The notes below the pieces were generated by a model. That model was not told where the DNA came from, searched no databases, and saw only the letters and a list, made by a program, of their open reading frames with translations. A stretch of 64,000 nt of DNA, taken from an uncultured Collinsella sp. (GTDB lineage: Bacteria > Actinomycetota > Coriobacteriia > Coriobacteriales > Coriobacteriaceae). The stretch covers positions 10,427 through 74,426 of the forward strand of contig CATYVH010000006.1 in the NCBI GenBank assembly GCA_958413765.1, given 5' to 3'. Below are positions 1 through 8,973 of this stretch, piece by piece. The number at the start of each line of letters is the position of its first letter. Within the stretch, counting starts at the first letter, position 1. The translations under genes were made by a program, and so were the position numbers.

Positions 1-605
1 TCGGCGGTCGCATCGGCAACGGGCTCGGCGTCGACCGGCACATCGCCCTCGTCAGCGCCCTCGTCCTCGGCAGCATCTTCGCCGTTCGCGGCGGCGACGG
101 CCTCGTGAGGATCCTTGCCCTCGGCCTCGGCGCGCATGCCCAGCACCAGGCTGCGCAGGCCCGCGACCGTGCCTTCCACGTCGGGGGCAGGCTGGTCGGC
201 GTGCAGGTACGCCCAGTCCATCATAAAGGTGGCCGACGACAGCGCACCGATGGCCAGTGCGTCGTCGGGACACGAAAGCTCGACCTCAAAGACACGCTCG
301 TCATGCTCGCTTACGCGCGTGCGGCCGCACGAGATGCTACCGGCAAGACCGGTCTCGTTCATGAGCTCGACCGTCACGTGCTCCAGCAGGTGGCAGAGCT
401 CGGTCTGACCCATGCAGTCCTGGAACTCGCGGCCGGAATCGCCCAGGCACAGGTGCTTGGCAATCGCCGGCACCAGGTAGTACACGCGCGCCGTGGCCTC
501 GATGTCCTCCGAGGTCATGAGCGGCATGCCGGGGTTCACCAGCACATGCGCGCAGATCTTGTCCTCGCTGACGGTGACCTTAAGGATGTTGAACAGGCCT
601 GCCAT
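1..605 (-). CDS. Acidic soluble protein, function unknown (partial, runs off left edge)
   Basis: The 5' end is complete and the 3' end lies outside the window; about 201 codons are visible. The ATG at 605 follows a GGGGAG ribosome binding site at good spacing. The product begins MAGLFNILKVTVSEDK and shows no signal peptide or membrane segment. Residues about 71-83 (CHLLEHVTVELMN) resemble the short EHV-x-LEL signature in the N-terminal region of cyanophycin-synthetase-like proteins, but no ATP-grasp or Mur-ligase motif is visible, so this is only a hint. The last ~35 visible residues are rich in Ala, Glu and Asp and look disordered. It starts 24 bp after the stop of the upstream CNNM/HlyC gene, so the two are probably co-transcribed. 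I do not assign a function. Confidence 0.75.
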   Translation of the reverse strand, partial: MAGLFNILKVTVSEDKICAHVLVNPGMPLMTSEDIEATARVYYLVPAIAKHLCLGDSGREFQDCMGQTELCHLLEHVTVELMNETGLAGSISCGRTRVSEHDERVFEVELSCPDDALAIGALSSATFMMDWAYLHADQPAPDVEGTVAGLRSLVLGMRAEAEGKDPHEAVAAANGEDAAEDEGADEGDVPVDAEPVADATA

Positions 606-629
606 AACTCTCCCCTACTCTTCCTTGCC

Positions 630-2003
630 CTACTCGTCGCCGTCGTGCGGATTCGCGGAACCCGCACCCGACGTCGTCGGCTCGTTTACCGAAGACTCGG
701 AATCCTTCTTATCGGTTTCGGCCGGAGCGATCACGCGAATGAGCGAGATGCGCTGGCCACGCATCGACTGCACTTTAAACTTGTACCCCGCGACCTCAAA
801 CACCTCTCCGATGTCGGGCACCGAGTCACAAAGCTCCAAAATCCAGCCGGCGATGGTCTCATAATCATCGCTTTCCTCGAGCGGCCAACCAAGCTCAATC
901 GCGTCATCGCACGAAAAACGCCCATCGACGAGCCACTCGCGGCGTGAGAGGCGCGTGAGGTACTTGTTGTCGGGGTCGAACTCGTCCTCAATCTCGCCCA
1001 CGATCTCCTCGACGATATCCTCGATGGTGATGATGCCGGCCGTACCGCCGTACTCGTCCACGACCACTACGATCTGGTCGTGCGAGGTCTGCATCTCGGA
1101 CAGCAGCGGCAGGATGTCCTTGGTGTCGGGCACAAAGGTGGCGTCGCGCAAAAAGTCGGCGATAGGCTGGTCGCCCTTGCCGTCGAGCGAGGGCTGGATC
1201 AGGTCCTTGATGTGCGCGATGCCGGCGACGTTGTCGGGATCCTCGTGATAGACGGGGATGCGGCTAAAGCCGGTCTGGCGCATGGTGGACAGCACGTCGG
1301 CGACCGTCTCGTCGTCCTCGCACATGGTGGTGTCCACACGCGGCACCATGACCTCGCGGGCAACGGTGTCGCCCAGGTCAAAGATCTCGTGGATCATGCG
1401 CTTTTCCTCGTCGAGCAGGTCGCCCTGCTCCGAGACCATGTACTTGATCTCTTCCTCCGAGACGTTCTGGCGATCATCGGCGCTCTTGATGCGCAGGATG
1501 CGGGCCAAACCATCGGAGCAGGCACCGGTCAGCCACACGAGCGGGCGGGCGATCTTTTGGAAAAACGACAACGGTCCCACGACCTGCTTGGACACGCCCT
1601 CGGCATTGGCCAGGCCGATGCGCTTGGGGACGAGCTCGCCGATCACGATGGACACAAAGGCGACGGCGACGGTGATGATGACCGGCGCCAGGCCGCGTGC
1701 GATGGCGGAAAGCGGCGCGATGCCAAAGCTCATGAGCCACGTGGCGAGCGGGTCGGACAGGCTCGTCGAGGCGACGGCGGACGAGGCGAAGCCCACGAGC
1801 GTGATGGCGACCTGGATGGTGGCGAGCAGCTGGTCGGAGTCGGCGGCCAGCTTAATGGCACGCTCGGCGCGCTTGTCGCCTTCCTCGGCCTCATGCTCCA
1901 GCACGGCGCGCTTGGCCGTGGTGAGCGCCATCTCGGACATAGAGAAGTAGCCGTTGATGAGGGTCAAAACGAGGGTGGTGATAAGGGAGATGGTTATGTC
2001 CAT
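630..2003 (-). CDS. CNNM/HlyC-CorC family membrane protein (DUF21 + CBS pair + CorC_HlyC)
   Basis: 457 residues from the ATG at 2003; an upstream in-frame extension to 2069 is possible but lacks a better start signal. Residues ~1-190 form the membrane DUF21 (CNNM) domain with four hydrophobic stretches. Residues ~205-330 form a CBS-domain pair containing the hallmark VVVDEYGGTAGIITIED, and the last ~90 residues match the CorC_HlyC accessory domain. Proteins of this family are linked to Mg2+/Co2+ homeostasis, probably as transporters or transport regulators; the 'hemolysin' name often attached to them is historical. The acidic tail after residue ~430 is low-complexity. It is followed at 24 bp by the partial gene at the left edge and preceded, 108 bp away on the same strand, by a hemolysin III-type gene. 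The family assignment is firm; the substrate is unknown. Confidence 0.9.
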   Translation of the reverse strand: MDITISLITTLVLTLINGYFSMSEMALTTAKRAVLEHEAEEGDKRAERAIKLAADSDQLLATIQVAITLVGFASSAVASTSLSDPLATWLMSFGIAPLSAIARGLAPVIITVAVAFVSIVIGELVPKRIGLANAEGVSKQVVGPLSFFQKIARPLVWLTGACSDGLARILRIKSADDRQNVSEEEIKYMVSEQGDLLDEEKRMIHEIFDLGDTVAREVMVPRVDTTMCEDDETVADVLSTMRQTGFSRIPVYHEDPDNVAGIAHIKDLIQPSLDGKGDQPIADFLRDATFVPDTKDILPLLSEMQTSHDQIVVVVDEYGGTAGIITIEDIVEEIVGEIEDEFDPDNKYLTRLSRREWLVDGRFSCDDAIELGWPLEESDDYETIAGWILELCDSVPDIGEVFEVAGYKFKVQSMRGQRISLIRVIAPAETDKKDSESSVNEPTTSGAGSANPHDGDE

Positions 2004-2111
2004 CGGGAGTTTCTCGAACCTCCAAGATTCGGGACGTTGGGTAGTAAGCGTAGGTGACGGATAGGGCAATTGCGCCGGTCGCCCGTGCGAGCGGGGCCGT
2101 GGGCGCGGTCG

Positions 2112-2795
2112 CTAGATTACGAAGAGGATCACCGCCATGAACTGGAAGATGCTGCCGGCGAGCACCCACAAGTGGAAAACACTGTGCAGATAGCGCACGT
2201 TTTTGGCGATATAGAACGGCACGCCCGCGGTGTAGCACACGCCGCCGACGGCGAGCAGGGCAAGTGCCACGGGGTTGAGCAGCGCCACAAGTTCGGGCAG
2301 CTTAAAGACAACGAGCCAGCCCATCAGCAGGTAGACCAGGCCGCTTACCCAGTGCGGTTGACGCTCGCGCATAAAGCACTCGAGGGCGATGCCGATAATG
2401 GCGATGGCCCATACGGCAAAGAACAGCACGGCGCCGCCGTCGTTTGCGAGCGTGATGAGGCAAAACGGCGTATAGCTGCCGGCTATGAGCAGGTAGATGC
2501 AGCTGTGGTCGATGATGCGGAACACGCGCTTGGCGCGCGCGGGTTGAATCGCATGGTAGAGCGTGGAGGCTAGGTATTCGAGAATAATACTGGCGCCGTA
2601 GACGATTGCCGCGGCCATGTGGGCCGGGCCACCGCCGCGCAGTGCAGCGAATACGATCAGGAGCACCAGACCCGCGATACCCAGCAAGCAGCCGACACCA
2701 TGGGTGACGGAGTTCATGATCTCCTCGCCCACCGTGTAGTGCGGAACGGCCGCGGCCTTGGGTCGCGGCTTGGAACTGTCGCTCGAATCGGACAT
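2112..2795 (-). CDS. Hemolysin III / PAQR family integral membrane protein
   Basis: 227 residues. The ATG at 2795 is chosen because a GGAGG ribosome binding site lies 11 bp upstream; a TTG 18 bp further out would include that site. After a ~20-residue charged cytoplasmic N-terminus (MSDSSDSSKPRPK), the family signature EEIMNSVTHGVG precedes seven predicted membrane helices. The conserved YGASIILEYLASTLYHA and the C-terminal SVFHLWVLAGS (the family's histidine-containing motif) are present. Bacterial members are annotated as hemolysin III or YqfA/TrhA-like; TrhA-type proteins have been linked to membrane energetics, and hemolysis is not established for most. The gene is divergent from the alpha/beta hydrolase at 2982, and its promoter must lie in the same 186-bp intergenic region. 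Confidence 0.9.
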   Translation of the reverse strand: MSDSSDSSKPRPKAAAVPHYTVGEEIMNSVTHGVGCLLGIAGLVLLIVFAALRGGGPAHMAAAIVYGASIILEYLASTLYHAIQPARAKRVFRIIDHSCIYLLIAGSYTPFCLITLANDGGAVLFFAVWAIAIIGIALECFMRERQPHWVSGLVYLLMGWLVVFKLPELVALLNPVALALLAVGGVCYTAGVPFYIAKNVRYLHSVFHLWVLAGSIFQFMAVILFVI

Positions 2796-2902
2796 GCCGG
2801 TTACATCCTCCAACGTAAAGAGTTCTCAACACTATATCAAAGCGTCTGGGTGCGTGCGAAATTTGCACCATACGTGACCCTTTGTTTACCCATTCTTTGC
2901 CT

Positions 2903-2963
2903 GTTGACGCATCAACGGTGAACGTCCATAATGCGCTTGCATTAAATGTTGATGCATTAACAT
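2903..2963 (+). promoter_or_regulatory. Sigma70-type promoter with two operator-like palindromes
   Basis: TTGACG (2904-2909), 17 bp, CATAAT (2927-2932) is a near-consensus promoter reading toward the hydrolase at 2982. Two related palindromes are placed around it: GTTGACGCATCAAC (2903-2916), which overlaps the -35 box, and ATGTTGATGCATTAACAT (2946-2963), just downstream of the expected start of transcription. Each arm pair has only one mismatch and the centres are about 45 bp apart. The placement is typical of a repressor that binds both sides of a promoter. The regulator is not identified in the window. Confidence 0.7.
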
Positions 2964-2981
2964 CTTATAGGAGAATACCGC

Positions 2982-3947
2982 ATGGCTCAAAACGCACATT
3001 CCCATCGAAAGCTCAAGATAGCCGGCATCGTTGCACTGGTGGTTGTCATTGCGCTGCTCGGATTTGCCGGCAACTTTCTGTTTGACTTCGCGCTGAATCC
3101 CCGCGCGCCATACACCATGAAGATGATGCAGGACGGCAAGGACGACAAAGAAAGTGAGCAGCCGGATGCCGAGGGAACCGAGGCGCGGGCATGGTTTAAA
3201 GAGAACCGCGAGAGCAGCAGCCTCACCGCAGATGACGGAACCGAACTTGCCGCTTGGTATTTTGCCGCCCCAGAGAGCACGCACAATTACGCTATCTGCC
3301 TACACGGATACACCGACGAGCCCATCGGCATGGCCCGATACGTCAAACGATTCCACGACCGCGGCATGAACGTACTCGCACCCGCCGCCCGCGCCCACGA
3401 GCGCTCCGGCGGCGACTATATCGGCATGGGCTGGCCCGAGCGGCTCGATGTCGTTGCATGGATTGGGCGGATCGTTCAGGCTGACCCCGAGGCACGCATC
3501 CTGGTCTTTGGCGAGTCGATGGGTGCGGCAACCGCCATGGATGTCGCGGGGGAATCTCTGCCCGCAAACGTGAAATGCATTATCGAGGACTGTGGTTATA
3601 CGAGTGTTTGGGACGAGTTTTCTCTGCAGCTCAAGGACGTGTTCGGGCTGCCCAGCTTTCCCTTGCTCGATGTAGCAAACTTGGTGTGCAACGTGCGCGC
3701 GGGCTACGACTTTCATAAGGCGAGCAGTGTGGAGCAACTCAAACACGCGACGGTTCCCATGCTGTTTATCCACGGCGACCAGGACACCTTTGTGCCGTAC
3801 GACATGCTCGACCAAAACTACGACGCGTGCGCCAGCAAGGTCAAGCAAAAGCTCACCATCCATGGCGCCACCCACGCCAAGAGTGCGCAAGTTAACCCCG
3901 AGCTCTACTGGAACACGGTCGACGACTTCCTCGACGAGTATTTTTAG
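2982..3947 (+). CDS. Membrane-anchored alpha/beta hydrolase (serine hydrolase)
   Basis: 321 residues; AGGAG ribosome binding site 8 bp before the ATG. A basic N-terminus (HSHRKLK) is followed by one hydrophobic segment (residues ~12-34), so the protein is probably anchored with the catalytic domain outside. The alpha/beta hydrolase fold shows the nucleophile elbow G-E-S-M-G (in LVFGESMGAATAMD), an oxyanion-type HGYTDEP strand-loop, the acid in FIHGDQDTFVP and a late histidine in GATHAKS. This matches the family of extracellular alpha/beta hydrolases often annotated as BAAT/acyl-CoA thioester or X-Pro dipeptidyl-peptidase-like. The substrate cannot be inferred. It is a single-gene transcription unit between the palindrome-flanked promoter at 2903-2963 and the terminator at 3993. 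Confidence 0.88.
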   Translation: MAQNAHSHRKLKIAGIVALVVVIALLGFAGNFLFDFALNPRAPYTMKMMQDGKDDKESEQPDAEGTEARAWFKENRESSSLTADDGTELAAWYFAAPESTHNYAICLHGYTDEPIGMARYVKRFHDRGMNVLAPAARAHERSGGDYIGMGWPERLDVVAWIGRIVQADPEARILVFGESMGAATAMDVAGESLPANVKCIIEDCGYTSVWDEFSLQLKDVFGLPSFPLLDVANLVCNVRAGYDFHKASSVEQLKHATVPMLFIHGDQDTFVPYDMLDQNYDACASKVKQKLTIHGATHAKSAQVNPELYWNTVDDFLDEYF

Positions 3948-3992
3948 GCAAATAGTACGGTTTACTGGTCTATCTGACCCCTAGCACTTCCG

Positions 3993-4031
3993 AAAATCCG
4001 CCCGCGAGCACAGCGCTCGCGGGCGGATTTT
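3993..4031. terminator. Bidirectional Rho-independent terminator
   Basis: A perfect GC-rich stem (AAAATCCGCCCGCGAGC ... GCTCGCGGGCGGATTTT) closes with a short loop and has A and T tracts on both sides. It separates the convergent hydrolase (ends 3947) and DUF362 gene (ends 4079) and can serve both. Confidence 0.9.
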
Positions 4032-4078
4032 GCTTGAATTAAGCCACGAATGCGCTTGATATGTCCAATAGTTAGGTG

Positions 4079-5284
4079 CTACTTGACCTCGATGAGCTCG
4101 TACTTGCTCGTGCCCAGGCCGATCTTCTCGGCATGCGCGATGCACGCGCGCCAGTCGGTGTCGGGATGCGTGATGCAGAAGGGATCCTTGGCCTGCTCGC
4201 CCTCCAGATGCTCGTGATTATGCTCCATCTTGGCCGCGCTGTCGGTAAGCTCGGTGTTAGGCAGCGGCTCGGACGCCAGGACGGCGTCGGCGCAGGCCTG
4301 GTCGATGGCGACCGGGTCGAAGCTCGCGAACATGCCGATGTCGTTGACGATGGGCGTGTCATTCTCGGGATGGCAGTCGCAGTTGGGGCTGATGTCCACG
4401 GCGAGCGAGATGTGGAAGCTCGGGCGGCCGTCGACGATGGCCTTGGTGTACTCAGCGATCTTGTAGTTGAGTACGTCGGCCGCGGCATCATAGTCGGGCT
4501 TGATGCAGTCCTGGTTGCACGCCGCAATGCAGCGTCCGCAGCCCACGCAGCGATCGTGGTCGATAGCGGCAACGTGAACCGTACGGGTTTTGCCGTTGGC
4601 AAGCTCGCGCTCACGCGTACCGTCAAACGTGATGGCGCTGTGCGCGCATATCTTCTCGCAGGCACGGCAACCTACGCAGTTGGTGGTATCGACGCTCGGC
4701 TTGCCAGCGGCGTGCTGCTCCATCTTGCCGGCACGGCTACCGCCGCCCATACCCAGGTTCTTCATGGCACCGCCAAAGCCGGCCTGCTCATGGCCCTTAA
4801 AGTGGGTGAGGCTGATCACGATGTCGGCATCCATGAGCGCCTGACCGATCTTGGCCTCGCGCACGTACTCGCCACCCTCGACCGGGACGAGCGCCTCGTC
4901 GGTACCTTTGAGGCCGTCGGCGATGATGATCTGGCAGCCCGTGGCATACGGGGTAAAGCCGTTCTGGTAGGCGGTATCGATGTGCTCGAGCGCGTTTTTG
5001 CGGCTGCCCACATAGAGCGTGTTGCAGTCGGTGAGGAAGGGCTTGCCGCCCAGCTCCTTCACCACGTCGGCGACGGCGCGGGCGTAGTTTGGGCGCAAAA
5101 AGCTCAGGTTGCCCAGCTCGCCAAAGTGAATCTTGATGGCGACAAACTTGTTCTCGAAGTCGATCTGCTCAATGCCGGCGCGGCGAATGAGGCGCTTGAG
5201 TTTGTCGAGCTGGCTCTCGCGAGCATGCGTGCGCAGGTTGGTGAAGTACACCTTTGCCGGTGCTGCGGGTGCGGTTGCGGTCAT
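4079..5284 (-). CDS. DUF362 domain protein with two [4Fe-4S] ferredoxin motifs
   Basis: 401 residues. The N-terminal ~180 residues form the DUF362 domain (KVYFTNLRTHARESQLDKLK, then VAIKIHFGELGN and FLTDCNTLYVGSRKNALEH). A two-cluster ferredoxin segment follows, with CVGCRACEKICAHSAITF and CVGCGRCIAACNQDCI (C-x2-C-x2-C-x3-C twice, without the usual proline after the fourth cysteine). The C-terminal part (LAVDISPNCDCHPENDTPIV) is the rest of DUF362. The family is common in anaerobes and presumed to transfer electrons or handle Fe-S/corrinoid chemistry; a precise reaction is not known. No signal peptide is present. It appears to be a single gene; a REP-like repeat block begins 82 bp upstream. 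Confidence 0.9.
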   Translation of the reverse strand: MTATAPAAPAKVYFTNLRTHARESQLDKLKRLIRRAGIEQIDFENKFVAIKIHFGELGNLSFLRPNYARAVADVVKELGGKPFLTDCNTLYVGSRKNALEHIDTAYQNGFTPYATGCQIIIADGLKGTDEALVPVEGGEYVREAKIGQALMDADIVISLTHFKGHEQAGFGGAMKNLGMGGGSRAGKMEQHAAGKPSVDTTNCVGCRACEKICAHSAITFDGTRERELANGKTRTVHVAAIDHDRCVGCGRCIAACNQDCIKPDYDAAADVLNYKIAEYTKAIVDGRPSFHISLAVDISPNCDCHPENDTPIVNDIGMFASFDPVAIDQACADAVLASEPLPNTELTDSAAKMEHNHEHLEGEQAKDPFCITHPDTDWRACIAHAEKIGLGTSKYELIEVK

Positions 5285-5365
5285 AGATATATCCCCTCGG
5301 TCTATATGGCGTTACAGACATAGAGGATGGTACCCGGTGAAGTGGGGTTGAAGTCAAGCACGGCC

Positions 5366-5485
5366 ACTCATTGGGGACAGACTTAAATGAGTGCCGTCAG
5401 GGACAGTCCCTGCCAGCCCGGCCGACGAGCCGGCAATCCGACAAAGACTGTCCCCGATGACTAGTCGTTTAAGAACGTCCCCAAT
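5366..5485. repeat. REP-like repeat block (GGGGACAGACTTAAATGAGT type) between genes
   Basis: 5366-5393 reads CACTCATTGGGGACAGACTT plus AAATGAGTG, a REP-like unit ending in its own inverted ATGAGT/ACTCAT. It is followed by a GC-rich palindromic module (GGGACAGTCCCTGCCAGCCC ... AAAGACTGTCCCCGATGACT) and a degenerate reverse unit (TTTAAGAACGTCCCCAAT). The same two-module arrangement recurs at 8974-9112. No gene is visible in 5285-5487. Confidence 0.85.
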
Positions 5486-5487
5486 TG

Positions 5488-8154
5488 CTACTCTTGCACC
5501 TTGAGGGCTTCGGCCAGGCCGACGCGCTTGATAGAGCGCGTGTGTAGCAGCGCCACGACCAGGTAGGTCGCAAAGCCAATGCCGACGCATGCAGCCATGG
5601 ACCAAGCGGGCACGTAGATCTCGATATTGCCGTTGTAGGCGAGCAGCATCGAGCGGAAGATGGCCGTGAGCGAGCCAATAATGACCGGCAGGCTCAGCAC
5701 GAGCGACGCCGCCACGCACAGCGTGATCGAGCGGATGTACAGATGCGAGATCTCACTATCGCGATAGCCAAAGACTTTCATGTAGCTGATCGAACGGGCG
5801 CTGTGGTCGATCACCGCTTTGGTCAGCAGGTACATAAACAGCAGGAAGATAAACACCGCGAGCCCGATCATCATTCCGATCATTTTGCTCATCATGCCGA
5901 TGAACTGGTCGCCCACGGCGCGCATGTCGTCGGGCGTGGTGTCGCCGGCAAAGTAACGAGCATCGAGGTCGAGCTTCTCGTCGCTCACATAGCCGTTAAA
6001 GTAGGCGGCGTCGTTGTCGAACAGCTCGTTAAAGTCGTCGATACTCATATAGATATTCATGTCCGACTTGGAGCCCCAGGCACAGTCCTTGCCCGCGTAC
6101 TCAAGGGAATAATGCTCGCCCTCGTACTTGTCGCTGAGCGTGACCTTCTGACCCTCGCTCCAGCCAAACTTATCGAGCAGACCGCCGCCAAAGACGACGC
6201 GCCCATCGCCGACGTCGAGGTCTTTCCAATAACGCGAATCGGATGAAATGCCGTAGACGGAAATCGTCTCCTCGCCATTACCATCGCCACGGTCGTATTG
6301 CAGCTGGTAAACGGCGTATTTCTCGGCCTGCGCGATTGCGCCCGCGCCGTTGTCGGTCGTATTGACCGGGTGGATATCGTCGTTGTCAGTGTCGATCTTA
6401 GAGGCCTTGTCGATCAGGTCGATAGCCTCATCGCGGTCGCAGCCGAGGGCATCGGCAAGATCGTCGAGGCGTGCGTAGAGCGCATCCTTCTTGTCCTTGA
6501 CCTTAGCAAGCGCATCCTGCGCTGCAGTCAGGCTCTCGGCAGACGGAGATGCGGTCGCGGCATCGGCTGCCGTCTGCGCGGCATCGGCCGCGTCGTCAAG
6601 CTCGTCATCGGCATCCTGAGCGGCAGAAAGCAGCGCGCCGTCAACCGACTGCAAGCGCTCGAGTGCCGACCATTGCTCGCGCTCCTCGGCAGTGCCCTCG
6701 AGCTCTAGCGGAGCCTTGAGTGTGTACTGGTGCTCGGCGACCAGGCTCGTCTCCAGGTTGTCCGCATAGTGCGTCATCGTGGGCAGAATCGCCAGGCCAA
6801 AGAGCAGTAGCAGCGACGCAAACGCAATGCCCACGAAGAGCGTGGCGAAGTTGCCCAGGTTGCGCAGGAAAACGCGCAGACGGAAGCGGGAGACAAAGCC
6901 CATGCGTTCCGGCAGCTGCAGACCGCGCTTGGTACCCGACTTACCGCTCGCCTCGTGACGAAGGAACTGCAACGGCGTCTTGCCCATCTTGCGGAGCAGG
7001 CCCACCAGCGTAATGAGGATGAGCGCGGCGGCGGGAACCACGGCGCACTTCACGAAGATCTCCCAGCTCCAGTACACCTGGAAGGGAGGCAGGCTATACG
7101 AACCGTAATAGAGGCCGCGCATGGGCTCGGTAAAGAACGCAACGCCGAGCGCGGTACCCAAAAGCGCCGCGAGCACGCCCACGATGGCGGGAAGCGCGAG
7201 GTAGTGCAGCACAATCTCGCGGCGGCGATAGCCGCTGGCGAGCAGCGTGCCGATGATGGCGCTCTCCTCCTCGATGGTGGCGTCGGTGAGCACCACAAAG
7301 ACAAATGCCATGATCACGATGATGATGTCGAGCAACGTCATCCACATCATGGAGTCGCCGTCCACGTCGTCGCGCGCATAGCCAATGCCCTGGTTGGAAT
7401 CGGCATCGACAAGATCGTCGACGCGCGCATCGGCGTCGGTCAGCGCCTCGACCATATCCTGCTCGGCATCAATGCGATCCGCGGTGGGGAGGTCGCGATC
7501 GGCAAAGGTGAAGGAGTAGGTGTAGGCAGGCGCGCCACCGGCATCCTCGAGCGCGGCAAAGCCGGCGTCGGTGACCTCGGCCACGCCGTACGTGATGGTG
7601 TTCACCGTAAAGTCCGAATTGTCGAGGAACAACGCCTGGCTATCGGGCTGGGTCATGATGCCGCAGATGGTGTAGGTGCGGCCCTCAAGCTCGACCTTAT
7701 CGCCGATGGCGAGGTCGTTATTGGTGGCAAAGACGCGGTCGATGGCCACCTCGTCGTCCGCCTTGGGTTCCTTGCCCTCACAGTAGGACGCAATGTCCAC
7801 CTTAGCGCGGTGCGCATAGGTGCGCAGGGTCCGCTTGGTGCCGTCGTCGCCGGCAGTCTTTTTGATGATGGCGTCGATAGAGAAGTTCTTGTAGAACGTA
7901 ACGCCGCCGACGTCCTCAGCCGCGTCTTCGGCAGCCTTGAGCTGATCTTTGGTGGCCTCGAAGGAGGTAGTCACACGGCCGTCCTCGATCGTGTATGCAT
8001 CGCGCATGTCGTCAATGAGGCAGCCGATGGAATGCGCCGCGAGCAAAAAGCCCGACGTGAGGGCGATGCTTCCGCACATAAGCAAAAAGATGCCCAGGTA
8101 CTTGCCGATATTGCGGCGCAGCTCGCGCGGGAGACGTTTTGCGAGAGGTGTCAT
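5488..8154 (-). CDS. FtsX-like ABC transporter permease (MacB/YknZ type, large ectodomain)
   Basis: 888 residues from the ATG at 8154; a TTG at 8169 would extend it into the preceding gene and lacks a ribosome binding site. The layout is the duplicated FtsX plan: membrane helix at residues ~20-45, extracytoplasmic domain with several beta-rich segments (to ~270), three helices (~275-395) with the FtsX core, helix at ~445, a second ectodomain, then three C-terminal helices (~760-880). The second ectodomain holds an Ala/Asp-rich coiled coil (~525-610). With the ATPase immediately upstream (8163-8876) it forms a type VII ABC system, a class that usually performs mechanotransmission or exports peptides, lipids or antibiotics rather than importing solutes. 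No accessory HlyD-like protein is present. Confidence 0.9.
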   Translation of the reverse strand: MTPLAKRLPRELRRNIGKYLGIFLLMCGSIALTSGFLLAAHSIGCLIDDMRDAYTIEDGRVTTSFEATKDQLKAAEDAAEDVGGVTFYKNFSIDAIIKKTAGDDGTKRTLRTYAHRAKVDIASYCEGKEPKADDEVAIDRVFATNNDLAIGDKVELEGRTYTICGIMTQPDSQALFLDNSDFTVNTITYGVAEVTDAGFAALEDAGGAPAYTYSFTFADRDLPTADRIDAEQDMVEALTDADARVDDLVDADSNQGIGYARDDVDGDSMMWMTLLDIIIVIMAFVFVVLTDATIEEESAIIGTLLASGYRRREIVLHYLALPAIVGVLAALLGTALGVAFFTEPMRGLYYGSYSLPPFQVYWSWEIFVKCAVVPAAALILITLVGLLRKMGKTPLQFLRHEASGKSGTKRGLQLPERMGFVSRFRLRVFLRNLGNFATLFVGIAFASLLLLFGLAILPTMTHYADNLETSLVAEHQYTLKAPLELEGTAEEREQWSALERLQSVDGALLSAAQDADDELDDAADAAQTAADAATASPSAESLTAAQDALAKVKDKKDALYARLDDLADALGCDRDEAIDLIDKASKIDTDNDDIHPVNTTDNGAGAIAQAEKYAVYQLQYDRGDGNGEETISVYGISSDSRYWKDLDVGDGRVVFGGGLLDKFGWSEGQKVTLSDKYEGEHYSLEYAGKDCAWGSKSDMNIYMSIDDFNELFDNDAAYFNGYVSDEKLDLDARYFAGDTTPDDMRAVGDQFIGMMSKMIGMMIGLAVFIFLLFMYLLTKAVIDHSARSISYMKVFGYRDSEISHLYIRSITLCVAASLVLSLPVIIGSLTAIFRSMLLAYNGNIEIYVPAWSMAACVGIGFATYLVVALLHTRSIKRVGLAEALKVQE

Positions 8155-8162
8155 GGCGCCGC

Positions 8163-8876
8163 CTACCAATCGAGCTCGGCGGCCGCGACGGGTGACTCGT
8201 TGAGCTCATCCTCGACGATGCGCCCGTCGCGCAGGCGCAGCACGCGATTGGCCATGTGCGCGATGGCCGCATTGTGGGTGACAATGATGATGGTGCAGCC
8301 GTAGGTGCGGTTGACATCCTCCATGAGCCGCAAGATTTCCTTGGATGTCTTGTAGTCGAGCGCGCCCGTGGGCTCATCGCACAGCAGCAGGCCCGGATTT
8401 TTGACGAGCGCACGGCCGATGGCGCAGCGCTGCTGCTGGCCGCCCGAGACCTGGCGCGGAAACTTGTTGCGGTGCTCGTAGAGGCCCAGCGAGCGCAGCA
8501 GATCGTCGACATTGAGCGGGTTTTTGGACAGGTGCGCCGTGACCTCGATGTTTTCCTTGATGGTAAGGTCGGGCACCAGGTTGTAGAACTGGAAGACAAA
8601 GCCCAGCTCGCGGCGTCGGTACTCGCCCAGATCGGCGGGCTTGAGCGCCGTGAGATCGCAGCCGTCCACCATGATGGAGCCGCCGTCGGCATCCTCCAGG
8701 CCGCCGATCAGGTTGAGAAAGGTCGACTTGCCCGAGCCCGAGGGCCCCAGCATGACGCAGATCTCGCCGCGGTTGATGGACGTGTCGATGCCGTCGAGCA
8801 CCGTCAGGCGTGCATCACCGTCGCCATAGTGTTTCTTGAGTCCGTTGACCTGGACGTAGGCACGCTTTGTCGCCAT
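8163..8876 (-). CDS. ABC transporter ATP-binding protein (MacB/LolD family)
   Basis: 237 residues. All motifs are intact: Walker A GPSGSGKS (~residues 44-51), Q-loop in FVFQFYNL, signature VSGGQQQR, Walker [13 protein letters not shown] and the switch histidine in IIVTHN. The EPTGALD signature is typical of the MacB/LolD/FtsE group that partners FtsX-like permeases. Its stop lies 8 bp before the ATG of the large permease at 8154, so both are one operon. The upstream side (8877-9116) contains a REPIN-type repeat and no other gene of the operon. Confidence 0.95.
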   Translation of the reverse strand: MATKRAYVQVNGLKKHYGDGDARLTVLDGIDTSINRGEICVMLGPSGSGKSTFLNLIGGLEDADGGSIMVDGCDLTALKPADLGEYRRRELGFVFQFYNLVPDLTIKENIEVTAHLSKNPLNVDDLLRSLGLYEHRNKFPRQVSGGQQQRCAIGRALVKNPGLLLCDEPTGALDYKTSKEILRLMEDVNRTYGCTIIIVTHNAAIAHMANRVLRLRDGRIVEDELNESPVAAAELDW

Positions 8877-8973
8877 GCTATCCCCCGTTGTTAGCCTTCT
8901 GCTACTTTTCTAAGGTAATAGTAAACCCAGGTGAACTATTTTTAAGCGACGTGCGCGAACTATTTTCCAACCT

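Noticed and set aside
105..947. 280-codon open frame on the plus strand
   Set aside because: It spans two minus-strand genes and their junction; both have ribosome binding sites and one has strong family motifs.
6955..8304. 449-codon open frame on the plus strand
   Set aside because: Antisense across the FtsX-like permease and the end of its ATPase, both of which have intact motifs.
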